Of a stretch of DNA of 64,000 nt, positions 54,436-62,705 are shown in pieces. Source of the DNA: Mauremys mutica (Eukaryota > Chordata > Testudines > Geoemydidae); the NCBI RefSeq assembly GCF_020497125.1, contig NC_059073.1, positions 14,219,225-14,283,224 of the forward strand, in the 5' to 3' direction. The position numbers and the translations under genes were made by a program. The stretch's first letter is position 1; each line of letters begins with the position of its first letter. The notes below the pieces were generated by a model that was not told where the DNA came from, made no database searches, and was given only the letters and a program-made list of their open reading frames with translations.

Positions 54436-56553
54436 TTAGCCACTTGATTCTGGGAAACTTTCACGAGAGAGTGCATCAGCAACTTTGTTGGTAGCTCCTG
54501 AAATGTGTTGAATGTCAAAGTCAAAGTCTTGGAGAGCTAAGCTCCAGCGGAGAAGTTTCTTGTTGTTTCCCTTGTTGGTGTGAAGCCACTTTAGCGCAGC
54601 ATGGTCAGTTTGTAGCTGGAACTGCCGGCCCCAAACGTATGGGCGTAGCTTTTCCAGGGCATACACAATGGCGTAACATTCTTTTTCACTGATGGACCAG
54701 TGGCTTTCCCTGTCAGACAGTTTCTTGCTGAGAAACACGACAGGATGGAAGTTGTGATCCGGTCCTTCCTGCATTAGTACCGCTCCTACCCCACGTTCAG
54801 ATGCATCGGTGGTAACTAGGAAGGGTTTGTCAAAGTCTGGGGCCCTTAATACAGGGTCCGACATGAACATCGCCTTAAGCTGGGTAAAGGCTTTCTGACA
54901 CTCATCAGTCCACTTAACTGCATTTGGCTGGGTTTTCCTGGTCAGATCAGTTAGTGGGGCAGCGATTTGGCTGTAGTGTGGTACAAATCGCCTGTAATAT
55001 CCGGCCAAACCTAAGAAGGATTGGACCTGTTTCTTTGACCTTGGGACAGGCCACTGTTGGATAGCCTCCACCTTGGCCTGTAGGGGGTTGATGGTTCCTT
55101 GACCCACCTGGTGTCCTAGGTAAGTCACTCTGTTTTGGCCTATTTGACACTTTTTGGCCTTAACAGTTAGTCCTGCCTGCCTGATGCGCTCTAAAACCAT
55201 TTTCAAATGTTCTAGGTGTTCGGGCCATGAATCAGAAAAAATGGCCACATCATCGAGGTATGCAACTGCACAGTCTTCCAATCCTGCTAGTAGACCATCC
55301 ACCAGCCTTTGGAAGGTGGCAGGTGCATTCCGCAGTCCGAACGGAAGCACAGTAAACTCATACACCCCTGCATGGGTGATGAAGGCAGATTTTTCCCTGG
55401 CGGGTTCATCTAGTGGTACCTGCCAGTATCCCTTGGTTAAATCAATGGTAGAGATGAACTGGGCACGTCCCAACTTTTCCAATAGCTCATCAGTGCGTGG
55501 CATCGGATAGTTGTCTGGACGAGTTACAGCATTTAGCTTACGGTAGTCCACACAAAAGCGTATTTCCCCATCTGGTTTGGGAACCAGAACCACTGGAGAT
55601 GCCCATGCACTGGTAGAAGGGCGGATGATACCCATCTCCAACATGTTGTCAATCTCCTGTTTAATAGCAACTTTGGCATGAGGTGACACCCGGTAGGGTG
55701 GTGTTCTAATCGGGTGAGCATTACCTGTGTCAATGGAGTGGTAGGTTTGCTCAGTCCGTCCTGGGATGGCTGAGAACAAGGGGTCGAAGTCAGTGCACAG
55801 TCCCTTGATCTGTTGCCGCTGTAGACGTTGTAGGGTTGTGGAGAGGGTCACCTCTTCCACACCACCATTTCTTTTACCTTCGTAGTAGACACCTTCAGGC
55901 CACTCGGTGTCATCTCCTTCCTGAACTGTAAAGTGACAGACCTGTAATTCTCTGGGATAAAAGGGCTTTAGAGAGTTAACATGAAACACTTTAGGCTTTA
56001 AAGAGGAATCAGGGAATGTTATGAGGTAGTTAACAGCTCCCAGGCGCTCCTGGACCATGTATGGTCCTTCCCAGGACGCCTCCATCTTATGGGCCTGTTG
56101 CGCCTTCAAGACCATGACCTGGTCTCCTACCTTGAAGGACCGCTCCTTGGCATGTCGATCATACCAGATCTTTTGCTCCGCTTGAGCATCTCTTAAGTTC
56201 TCTCGAGCAAGGGCCCAAGAGTCTCGGAGGGTGTTTTGAAGGTTGCTTACAAAGTCCAGAATGTTAGTCCCTGGAGGAGGTGTAAACCCCTCCCATTGCT
56301 GCTTTACCAGCTGTAATGGCCCCTTAACCTCATGGCCATACACCAGCTCGAATGGTGAGAATCCTAAACTGGGATGTGGAACAGCCCTGTAGGCAAACAG
56401 CAACTGCTGTAACACTAGATCCCAATTATTGGAGTGTTCATTGACGAATTTGCGGATCATGGCCCCCAAAGTTCCATTGAACCTTTCCACTAGGCCATTA
56501 GTTTGGTGATGGTACGGGTGGCAACCAAGTGATGCACCCCATGAGTTTCCCAC
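54436..56553 (-). CDS. Gmr1-like Pol: integrase C-terminus, reverse transcriptase, RNase H
   Basis: 705 codons. Residues 12-30 hold the integrase end HPYHHQTNGLVERFNGT with catalytic Glu 23. The GPY/F module is at 161-199 (WEGPYMVQERLGAVNYLITF ... HVNSLKPFY). A spacer leads to RT: RVSPHAKVAIKQEIDNMLEMG (288-308), FCVDYRKLNAVT (333-344), ISTIDLTKGYWQ (367-378), LPFGLRNAPATFQR (403-416), AYLDDVAIFS (431-440, catalytic DD) and FLGLAGYYRRF. RNase H is at about 577-700: TTDASERGVGAVL, EKECYAIVYAL, LQTDHAALKWL and ADALSRE. RT and RNase H are uninterrupted and all catalytic acids are visible. It overlaps the upstream frame by 64 bp in another frame; the upstream indel makes the first Met artificial. 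The stop lies 130 bp before the 3' LTR. Confidence 0.95.
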   Translation of the reverse strand: MGNSWGASLGCHPYHHQTNGLVERFNGTLGAMIRKFVNEHSNNWDLVLQQLLFAYRAVPHPSLGFSPFELVYGHEVKGPLQLVKQQWEGFTPPPGTNILDFVSNLQNTLRDSWALARENLRDAQAEQKIWYDRHAKERSFKVGDQVMVLKAQQAHKMEASWEGPYMVQERLGAVNYLITFPDSSLKPKVFHVNSLKPFYPRELQVCHFTVQEGDDTEWPEGVYYEGKRNGGVEEVTLSTTLQRLQRQQIKGLCTDFDPLFSAIPGRTEQTYHSIDTGNAHPIRTPPYRVSPHAKVAIKQEIDNMLEMGIIRPSTSAWASPVVLVPKPDGEIRFCVDYRKLNAVTRPDNYPMPRTDELLEKLGRAQFISTIDLTKGYWQVPLDEPAREKSAFITHAGVYEFTVLPFGLRNAPATFQRLVDGLLAGLEDCAVAYLDDVAIFSDSWPEHLEHLKMVLERIRQAGLTVKAKKCQIGQNRVTYLGHQVGQGTINPLQAKVEAIQQWPVPRSKKQVQSFLGLAGYYRRFVPHYSQIAAPLTDLTRKTQPNAVKWTDECQKAFTQLKAMFMSDPVLRAPDFDKPFLVTTDASERGVGAVLMQEGPDHNFHPVVFLSKKLSDRESHWSISEKECYAIVYALEKLRPYVWGRQFQLQTDHAALKWLHTNKGNNKKLLRWSLALQDFDFDIQHISGATNKVADALSRESFPESSG

Positions 56554-58340
56554 AGGTCTTTCATGGTCCCTGATAGGAAATTTGTTCCCGAATCTGTAAG
56601 AATTTCAGAGGGCCAACCCACCCTGGTAAAAATGTCAGTTAAGGCCTGGCACACAGTGTTAGCCCTGGTGTTGCCTAGAGCTACTGCTTCCGGCCATCTG
56701 GTAGCAAAGTCCACAAAAGTCAGTATGTACTGTTTTCCTCTGGGGGTCTTTTTTGGGAAAGGACCCATAATATCCACAGCTACTCGCTGAAATGGGACCT
56801 CCATTATGGGAAGTGGTTGGAGAGGGGCCTTGATCTGGTCTTGGGGTTTTCCTACCGTTTGGCATACCTTACAAGACCGGACGTAAGTGGCTACCGCCTT
56901 GCCCATCCCCTCCCAGTCAAAGGACCTTCCCAACCTGTCTTTGCTTCGTTTCACCCCAGAATGGCCACTAGGGTGATCATGGGCTAAGCTTAAGAGCTTT
57001 TCCCGGTACTTGGTCGGAACGAGCAACCGTTTTTGAGGATGCCAGCCCTCCTGGTGTCCACCAGAAAGAAATTCCTTGTATAACAGTCCTTTCTCCACAA
57101 CGAACCGGGATCGGGTAGTAGAGCTGAGAGGCGGTGGGTTGCTGCGTGCCGCCGCCCATGCTTTCTTGAGGCTGTCATCGGCTTCCTGCTCTGCTTGGAA
57201 CTGTTCCCTTGAGGCGGGAGACACCAGTTCCTCTGGGAGCGATGTAGGTGATGAGGTTGTTTCCGTTGACTGTGAACCGCTCTCCGCTGGTGCACAAGGC
57301 GTCATTTCAGGCTCCGGCTGAGCCTCTTGGGTAGGGTTGTCTGCTGGTTTTTCCAGTTCAGGCCCGTTGTCGCCCTCTGGCGGTGGAGTTGTAATAGCTG
57401 GCGCCGGTGCTGGCGCTGGGTGCCCTTCCAGTTCCGGTTCTGGGACTGGATGAACTATGGCTGCTGTCGGTGTTGGCCTGGGATCCGGTTCCACCACCTC
57501 TGTCTGGGTCTCTGGTAACACAGACGGGGTCTGGGTGGATGGCTCAGGAACAGGGATGGGTGCAGCAGCTCGTCTGGCTTGGCTTCGTGTAACCACTCCC
57601 TCTGGTTTTTGCTGTTCAATGTGTCGGGCCAAGTCGTTCCCCAGTAGCATGGGAATCGGATGGTTGTCATAGACAGCAAAAGTCCACTTCCCTGACCAGC
57701 CCTTGTACTGGACAGGTAAACGCACTGTAGGTAATGTTACAGGTTTTGACATGAAGGGTCGAATTGTCACTTTGGTTTTCTGGTTGATGAATTTGGGGTC
57801 CACGAAGGTTCGGTGGATAGCTGACACATGTGCTGCAGTGTCTCTCCATGCGATGATCTCCTTTTCGTCCACTCTCAAAGTTTCCCTATGTTCTAAGGGT
57901 ATTTGAGATACATCTATGTCCGGCTTTCCTTGGTGTGAAGGTGCAAGGAGTTGCACTCGGTTTAGGTTCTTTGGGCATTTGGCTCTGATATGCCCCAATT
58001 CATTGCATTGAAAACATCGCCCACTTGATGGGTCACCGGTTTGTGTTGGTCTACTGGAGACTGGTGAGGTAGAAGAAGAGGTAGAGTGTGACTGTCCGTG
58101 GGTTGTAGGTGTGGGTTTGATTGGTCCGCGACGGTAGGGTTTAGTGTCGCTGTGTACCCTGTTGGATTCGCTCCCCTTGGCAGTAGCTGTCGTGTTGTCT
58201 ACCGATGCCATCCATCTGGCTCCAATCTCTCCTGCCTCAGTGAGAGTTTTTGGTTTACCATCTTGGATGTAGCGTCTAATGTTCTCAGGAACACCATCCA
58301 AGAACTGCTCCATCATCATCAGGAGGGTTAGCTCGTCCAT
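56490..58340 (-). CDS. Gmr1-like Gag C-terminus, protease and first part of integrase
   Basis: 616 codons, one frame. Residues 1-45 resemble a SCAN domain (LLMMMEQFLDGVPENIRRYI ... EAGEIGARW). A zinc knuckle CFQCNELGHIRAKC (109-122, CX2CX4HX4C) follows. The aspartic protease has WRDTAAHVSAIH (165-176): the usual DTG/DSG is DTA here. Residues 260-390 are Pro/Glu-rich. The integrase zinc module is HDHPSGHSGVKRS ... CKVCQ (about 455-500). The core shows VAVDIMGPF (first Asp), DFATRWPEAV and LTDSGTNFLS (second Asp). The frame is lost just before the catalytic Glu, at about 56,520, and the next CDS takes over. The listed Met is internal to Gag, not a true start. Confidence 0.92.
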   Translation of the reverse strand: MDELTLLMMMEQFLDGVPENIRRYIQDGKPKTLTEAGEIGARWMASVDNTTATAKGSESNRVHSDTKPYRRGPIKPTPTTHGQSHSTSSSTSPVSSRPTQTGDPSSGRCFQCNELGHIRAKCPKNLNRVQLLAPSHQGKPDIDVSQIPLEHRETLRVDEKEIIAWRDTAAHVSAIHRTFVDPKFINQKTKVTIRPFMSKPVTLPTVRLPVQYKGWSGKWTFAVYDNHPIPMLLGNDLARHIEQQKPEGVVTRSQARRAAAPIPVPEPSTQTPSVLPETQTEVVEPDPRPTPTAAIVHPVPEPELEGHPAPAPAPAITTPPPEGDNGPELEKPADNPTQEAQPEPEMTPCAPAESGSQSTETTSSPTSLPEELVSPASREQFQAEQEADDSLKKAWAAARSNPPPLSSTTRSRFVVEKGLLYKEFLSGGHQEGWHPQKRLLVPTKYREKLLSLAHDHPSGHSGVKRSKDRLGRSFDWEGMGKAVATYVRSCKVCQTVGKPQDQIKAPLQPLPIMEVPFQRVAVDIMGPFPKKTPRGKQYILTFVDFATRWPEAVALGNTRANTVCQALTDIFTRVGWPSEILTDSGTNFLSGTMKDLWETHGVHHLVATRTITKLMA

Positions 58341-58360
58341 GGTTTGAACATTGGCTCCTG

Positions 58361-58700
58361 CTAACCAGGAAGAAAAATGCTTTTCAATGTAGGAGGCGTG
58401 TTTTGGAAATGACTCCTCCGGTGTCCATTTCTGGTTTCTGAATGACGGGCGTGATCAGGGGTGATGCCCATTCTGAGTCTGGCCTTGGTTAGAAATAGTT
58501 GAAAGTCGTTCATTTGGCCCTTAGGCATTTCAGCTGCCACCAGGGCTAATTGTCCGCAGAGCTGTGGCCTCAGCTCTATCATGTATTCTGTTTCAGGAAG
58601 ATGGTATCCCAGACAGGCCCTTTCAAAGTTTTCTAAGAAGGCCTCAACATCTTCACCTGCCCTGTAGGTGGGAAATTTTCTCCGAGAAGGTTGATCATTA
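58361..58700 (-). pseudogene. Gmr1-like Gag capsid segment, frame-disrupted
   Basis: A second frame carries YRAGEDVEAFLENFERACLG (about 58,610-58,670), then PQLCGQLALVAAEMPKGQMN and LFLTKARLRMGITPDHARH. These are typical of retrotransposon capsid N-terminal helices. Near 58,445 the coding moves to a third frame (WTPEESFPK-like) that runs into the Gag-Pol frame starting at 58,340. Two indels, near 58,700 and 58,445, therefore break Gag. Confidence 0.75.
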
Positions 58701-58971
58701 GGTTGAAGAGGGGTTGGATTGGGTGGAGTTTGCTGTTTAGTTTTTCTAATTCCAGAGCCTGTCTCTGGATTTCCAGTTCTTTGTCTTTTAACTCTAATTG
58801 TCTTCTGTGCTCAGCCTCTTTGGCTTGTATTATCTCCATTTCTCTCTTGTGATCAGCCTGTTTGGCTTTTTCTTTCATTTCAATCTCCTTGAGTTTTAAT
58901 TGTAATTCCATGTTTTGTAATTGCAGTTCTTTGTGTCTTGTTTCCAGTTTAGATGCGGCCTTGGCACTCAT
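58633..58971 (-). pseudogene. Gmr1-like Gag N-terminus: charged coiled-coil region
   Basis: Starts at ATG (58,971), about 740 bp into the element. About 85 residues are almost all charged heptad sequence (for example KLKEIEMKEKAKQADHKRE and RQLELKDKELEIQRQALELE), predicting a long coiled coil, probably the Gag multimerisation region. After about residue 85 the frame goes off into unrelated sequence, while Gag-like coding continues in another frame from about 58,700. That indicates an indel there. The role is inferred from position and from Gag biology. Confidence 0.75.
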
Positions 58972-59689
58972 TGTGTCTGTGTCCTGGCGCTGGCCACACC
59001 CCTCTGCAGTCCGTGAACTGTTTGTGGTGTTTGACAGTCCCTAACCCTGGCTATGATAACTTGAGTACAGAAAGATAAAGCAATCCTCTGTATAGCAAAC
59101 TGTGGTTTGTGTAATGTTACTGCTTTGTACTGAGAAAGAGGGAAAGAGTAAAAAAAAAATTCCTCTGTCTCCCTCTGCTCTGAGTTGCTGTACTCAGCAG
59201 CCCAGCTGAAAGGCTGCTGCTAACAATACCCCTGAGAAAATCTGGTCTATTCCTCAGGGATTTGTGTTCTCCTGTCTTCTGATCCTTTCAAAAGACACAG
59301 GGAGAGAAAAAAAAAAAACCTGGCTGGAGGGTTTGTCTCTTCCCCCCCAAACCTGTTTTTCCTGTTGGATGGGAATGTACTTTGTCGAGCACTTCCCCCC
59401 ACCTTAGGAATCCTGAGTGATACCTGATATCACAAAGGAAGGACACACCTCTAGGGAAGAGTTTTTCCTCAGCATAGCCAGCAGAGAAAAAAAAAAAACT
59501 CCTAACCCTGAAAACTGCTTCAAGAAAGAAAATCTGTTTCCCAACAAAGCCTGCTGGAAACTTAATTTCCTCCAGCCAACCTGGCTGAAACTGTAAACTC
59601 CCTCTTCTGTCAGGTTGCTTTCCTGCTATAGAAGAAGAGAATAGCTCCCTTCAGCGTAGCCTAGCTGAAAAAAACTCCTTGTAACAATG
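58972..59689 (-). other. Leader (5' untranslated) region of the Gmr1-like element
   Basis: About 720 bp between the primer site and the Gag ATG, without a long frame. Several A-runs (AAAAAAAAAA) and C-runs occur. It probably includes the packaging signal, by position only. Confidence 0.6.
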
Positions 59690-59712
59690 GGTTCGAAACT
59701 CCGCTGCCACCA
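59690..59712 (-). promoter_or_regulatory. Putative tRNA primer-binding site
   Basis: Directly after the 5' LTR in element orientation the sequence is TGGTGGCAGCGGAGTTTCGA, starting with the TGG expected for pairing with a tRNA CCA end and containing a TTCGA T-arm-like word. The primer tRNA was not identified. Confidence 0.5.
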
Positions 59713-60527
59713 TGTCAGAGTCTACCCTCACTTGAAACTGGGCGGTTTCAAAGTGAGGACCCGCATGTCTTCCCCCACCCCAAAATCCTAGGGTAGGTCT
59801 CCCCTTTGGCTGCCACCACCCGGTCAATTCCGTGGGCCGGGACACCCCTGTTTCCCCCCTTGGGAACACAGATCAATTCACAGAGGAGGAACCTTCCCCC
59901 TCCCCCCTCTCTCCAGCTTGCTCTGAAGACAGAGATGCCTGGATTCAAACGCCTTGAATCTCTACACACAGGGAAGCAGCCCACTTCCCCCCCCCTTTCC
60001 CTGAATTTCACACACACAGGGAAGCAGCCCACTTCCCCCTCCCCTTCCCCTGAATTTCCCCAAGGGAAGGAATTAACCAAGTCCAAAGAAAAGAAAAGAA
60101 TTTATTAAAGAATAAAAAGAAAAATACAGAATCTCTATGAGCCCAAGCTGGACACTCATAGGGTATAACCTTATCAATCTCTGGAGAGAATCCTCTCTCT
60201 TTCTCAGTACAACCAGTACAAGCAGAATTAAGAATAATCAATAACAAACACACAGAATTGCAAACATAGGATTATTAGATAAGGACACAAAGTATCTTTC
60301 TAATACTCACTATCTTGACTAGAAGAAATTAGTTCAGAAAGGTGGAACTTGTAGGGACTTGATTAACTCGTCTGGTCTCTTGAACTCCAAACGGCCAAAG
60401 ACAAAGACCCCCCCAAACAGAGGGAAAAGTTCCCTCCTAGGAGTTTCAAATTCTCTTCCCTGATTGGTCCTCAGGTCAGATGCCCACCAGGTACTATGCT
60501 TTAACCCTTTACTAACTATTCATGACA
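59713..60527 (-). repeat. 5' LTR of the Gmr1-like element (815 bp)
   Basis: In element orientation it begins TGTCATGAATAG and ends GACTCTGACA, with a 5-bp TGTCA/TGACA inverted repeat. A CCAAT box (GGACCAATCAGGG, about 60,457-60,472) lies near the start and the polyadenylation signal AATAAA at 60,101-60,106. By eye it differs from the 3' LTR by roughly a dozen substitutions, clustered near 60,105-60,185, plus C-run length changes. Confidence 0.95.
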
Positions 60528-62095
60528 CATGTATTGCTTACAACACTGCTGCTGCTACTACATCCCAGAATGATGTTTGCTTTTTTTTTTTTTTTGCAAC
60601 AATGTTGACTCATATTTAGCTTGTGATCTACTATGACCCCCAGATCTCCTTCCGCAGTCCTTTCCCACTTGTATATGTGCAAATGATTGTTCCTTCCTAA
60701 GTGGAGTACTTTGCATTTGTCCTAATTGAATTTCATCCTATTCACTTCAAACCATTTCTCTGCTTTGTCCATATCATTTTGATTTGTAAAACTATCTTCC
60801 AAATCACTTGCTAGCCATCTCAGGTTGGTATTGTCCACAAACGTTATAAATGTACTCTTTATGCCATTATCTAAATCATTGATGAAGAAATTTAACAGAA
60901 ATGGACCCAGAACTGATCCCTGCGGGACCCGACTTGATATGCTCTTCCAGCTTGACTGTGAACCATTGATAACTACTCTTTGGGAATGGTTTTCCAACCA
61001 GTTATCCACCCACCTTATAGTAGCTCCAGTAGTTTGTATTTCCCTAGTTTGTTTATGAGAAGCCCATGCACGACAGTATCAAAAGCCTTATTAAAGTCAA
61101 GATATACCACATCTACCACTTCCCCCCCACCATCCACAAGGCTTGTTACTCTGTCAAAGAAAGCTATTAGGTTATTTTGACATGATTTGTTCTTGACGAA
61201 TCCATCTTGACTGTTACTTATCACCTTATCTTCTAGGTGTTTGCAAATTGATTGCTTAATTATTTGCTCATTATCTTTCCAGCCACTGAAGTAAAGCTAA
61301 CTGGTCTGTAATTCCCCAGATTGTCCTTACTTCCCCTTTTTATAGATGGGCGCTATATTTGCCCTTTTCTAGTCCTCTGGAATCTCTGCTATCTTCCCTG
61401 AGTTTTTGAAGATAATCACTAATGGATCAGATACCTCCACAGTTAGCTCTTTGAGTATTCTAGGATGTGCTTCATCAGGCCCTGGTGACTTGAAGACATC
61501 TAGCTTGTCTAAGTAATTTTTAACTTGTTCTTTCCCTATGTTAGTCTCAGATCCTACCTCGTTTTCACTGACATTCATTATGTTAGTTGTCTAATCATTA
61601 TTAACCTTTTTGCTGTAAACTGAAACAAAAAAGTCATTTAGAACTTCTGCCACTTCCACATTCTCTTACTGTTTTCCCCAGCCCCCCTCATTGGGTAACG
61701 GGCCTACCCTCTCCTTAGTTTTCCTCTTTCTTCTAATGTATTTCTTGTTACCTTTTATGTCTCTAGCTAGTTTAATCTTGTTTTGTACCTTGGCCTTTCT
61801 AATTTTTGTCCATACATACTTGTGTTATTTGTTTATATTCATCCTTTGTAATTTGATATAGTTTCTACTTTTTAAAGGATTCTTTTTTGAGTTTCAGATA
61901 ATTGAAGATCTCCTGGGTAAGCCAGGGTGGTCTCTTGCCAAACTTCCTATCTTTTCTACCCTGCGGGATAGTTTGCTCTTGTGCCCTTAATAATGTCTCT
62001 TTGACAAATATTCTGATTGCTTGTCCTGTCATATGTACGGCAGAGTTGTCCATAGCGTTTTTTCTTGCCAAACCTGTGAAGTGTTTTGCCACCTA

Positions 62096-62486
62096 GATCA
62101 AGATGCTGGGATATTACAGGCTAATATCTTGTTTCCTATCAGATTTTTAGACAGGTCGTGTTCTGCTGATATTGCAAAGTATTACTTGACTCACAGAAGA
62201 GCTCAAATACTGTGCGTCTTGAATAAAGTTACAGAAAAACTAAATTCTGCAGAAATCACGATATAAAATAGCTACAGTCAATAAAATGTGCCGTCCTGTG
62301 TAGATGTGGTGGTCAGGAATGGAATCAGAAACCTATGTTCAGCTGAAAGTGGAAGAGGAATTTAGAGAGGCATAATCTAACTCCCCAGGTAGAAGATGAG
62401 CATGCCCTGCAACATATATTAATTCAGGAATGCTCATCACAGTTGTAAACACGTCAGTATCGCTTCCTTTTGGTAGCAGCGCTCCA
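62096..62486. other. Unassigned AT-rich noncoding DNA
   Basis: Follows the 5' truncation point of the CR1. No gene or repeat recognized. Confidence 0.4.
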
Positions 62487-62705
62487 AGAGGTGCAGTGGT
62501 CTAGTCAGAGCAGAGGAGAGGAATCTGGGACACTTGGGTATCATTTCCAGTTCCGTCACTGAAGTGCTATGTAGAAACTTACTTGAATTCTCTGTGCTTT
62601 ACCTAGGAGTGTAATGGATGTAACAATACTTACCTACCTTCCAAGGGTGTGGAGACTTTCACTTTTTGTAAAGTGCTTTGAATCCTAAAAAAATGGTGGT
62701 GTATA
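62487..62705 (+). repeat. MIR/CORE-SINE copy, nearly full length
   Basis: Begins GGTGCAGTGGTCTAGTCAGAGCA (tRNA-like head with an A-box remnant), then GGGACACTTGGGTATCATTTCCAGTTCC (B-box region), a CORE part with AATGGATGTAACAATACTTACCTACCTTCC, and the terminal TTGTAAAGTGCTTTGAATCCT. The order matches ancient amniote MIR/CORE-SINEs. Confidence 0.75.

Larger units (their letters stand above)
53490..60527 (-). mobile_element. Complete Gmr1-like Ty3/gypsy LTR retrotransposon
   Basis: A 7,038-bp element on the minus strand, flanked by CATGT at 53,485-53,489 and 60,528-60,532. Order along the element: 5' LTR (59,713-60,527), putative primer site, leader, Gag (coiled coil, SCAN-like capsid, zinc knuckle), protease, integrase with GPY/F module, reverse transcriptase, RNase H, purine-rich tract (GGGGGGCG at 54,306), 3' LTR (53,490-54,305). 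Integrase before reverse transcriptase marks the Gmr1-like clade, known from deuterostomes. The LTRs are nearly identical, so it is recent. Gag and Pol carry a few frameshifts, so this copy is not autonomous. No envelope gene. Confidence 0.95.
52451..62095 (-). mobile_element. CR1 LINE, interrupted by a hAT MITE and a complete LTR element
   Basis: Minus-strand CR1. The 3' end is at 52,451 (GAATCATAGAATGG), then 53,005-53,484 and, beyond the LTR element, 60,533-62,095. The sequence joins cleanly across both insertions once one copy of each target duplication is removed. Reading frames include [18 protein letters not shown] (61,865-62,092, linker), [14 protein letters not shown] (61,369-61,578), DVVYLDFNKAFDTVVHGLL (61,015-61,224, first catalytic Asp), SRVPQGSVLGPFLLNFFI and FVDNTNLRWL (60,722-61,009; the catalytic DD is changed to DN), and KLEKVQRRAIKMSKG (53,157-53,429). 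It is old, multiply frameshifted, and 5'-truncated. Confidence 0.9.

Noticed and set aside
55154..55510. 118-codon plus-strand frame opposite Pol
   Set aside because: Antisense shadow of the reverse-transcriptase coding sequence.
56490..56553. Programmed frameshift between the two Pol frames
   Set aside because: The switch falls within the integrase core just before the catalytic Glu, not at a Gag-Pol boundary, so a disabling indel is much more likely.
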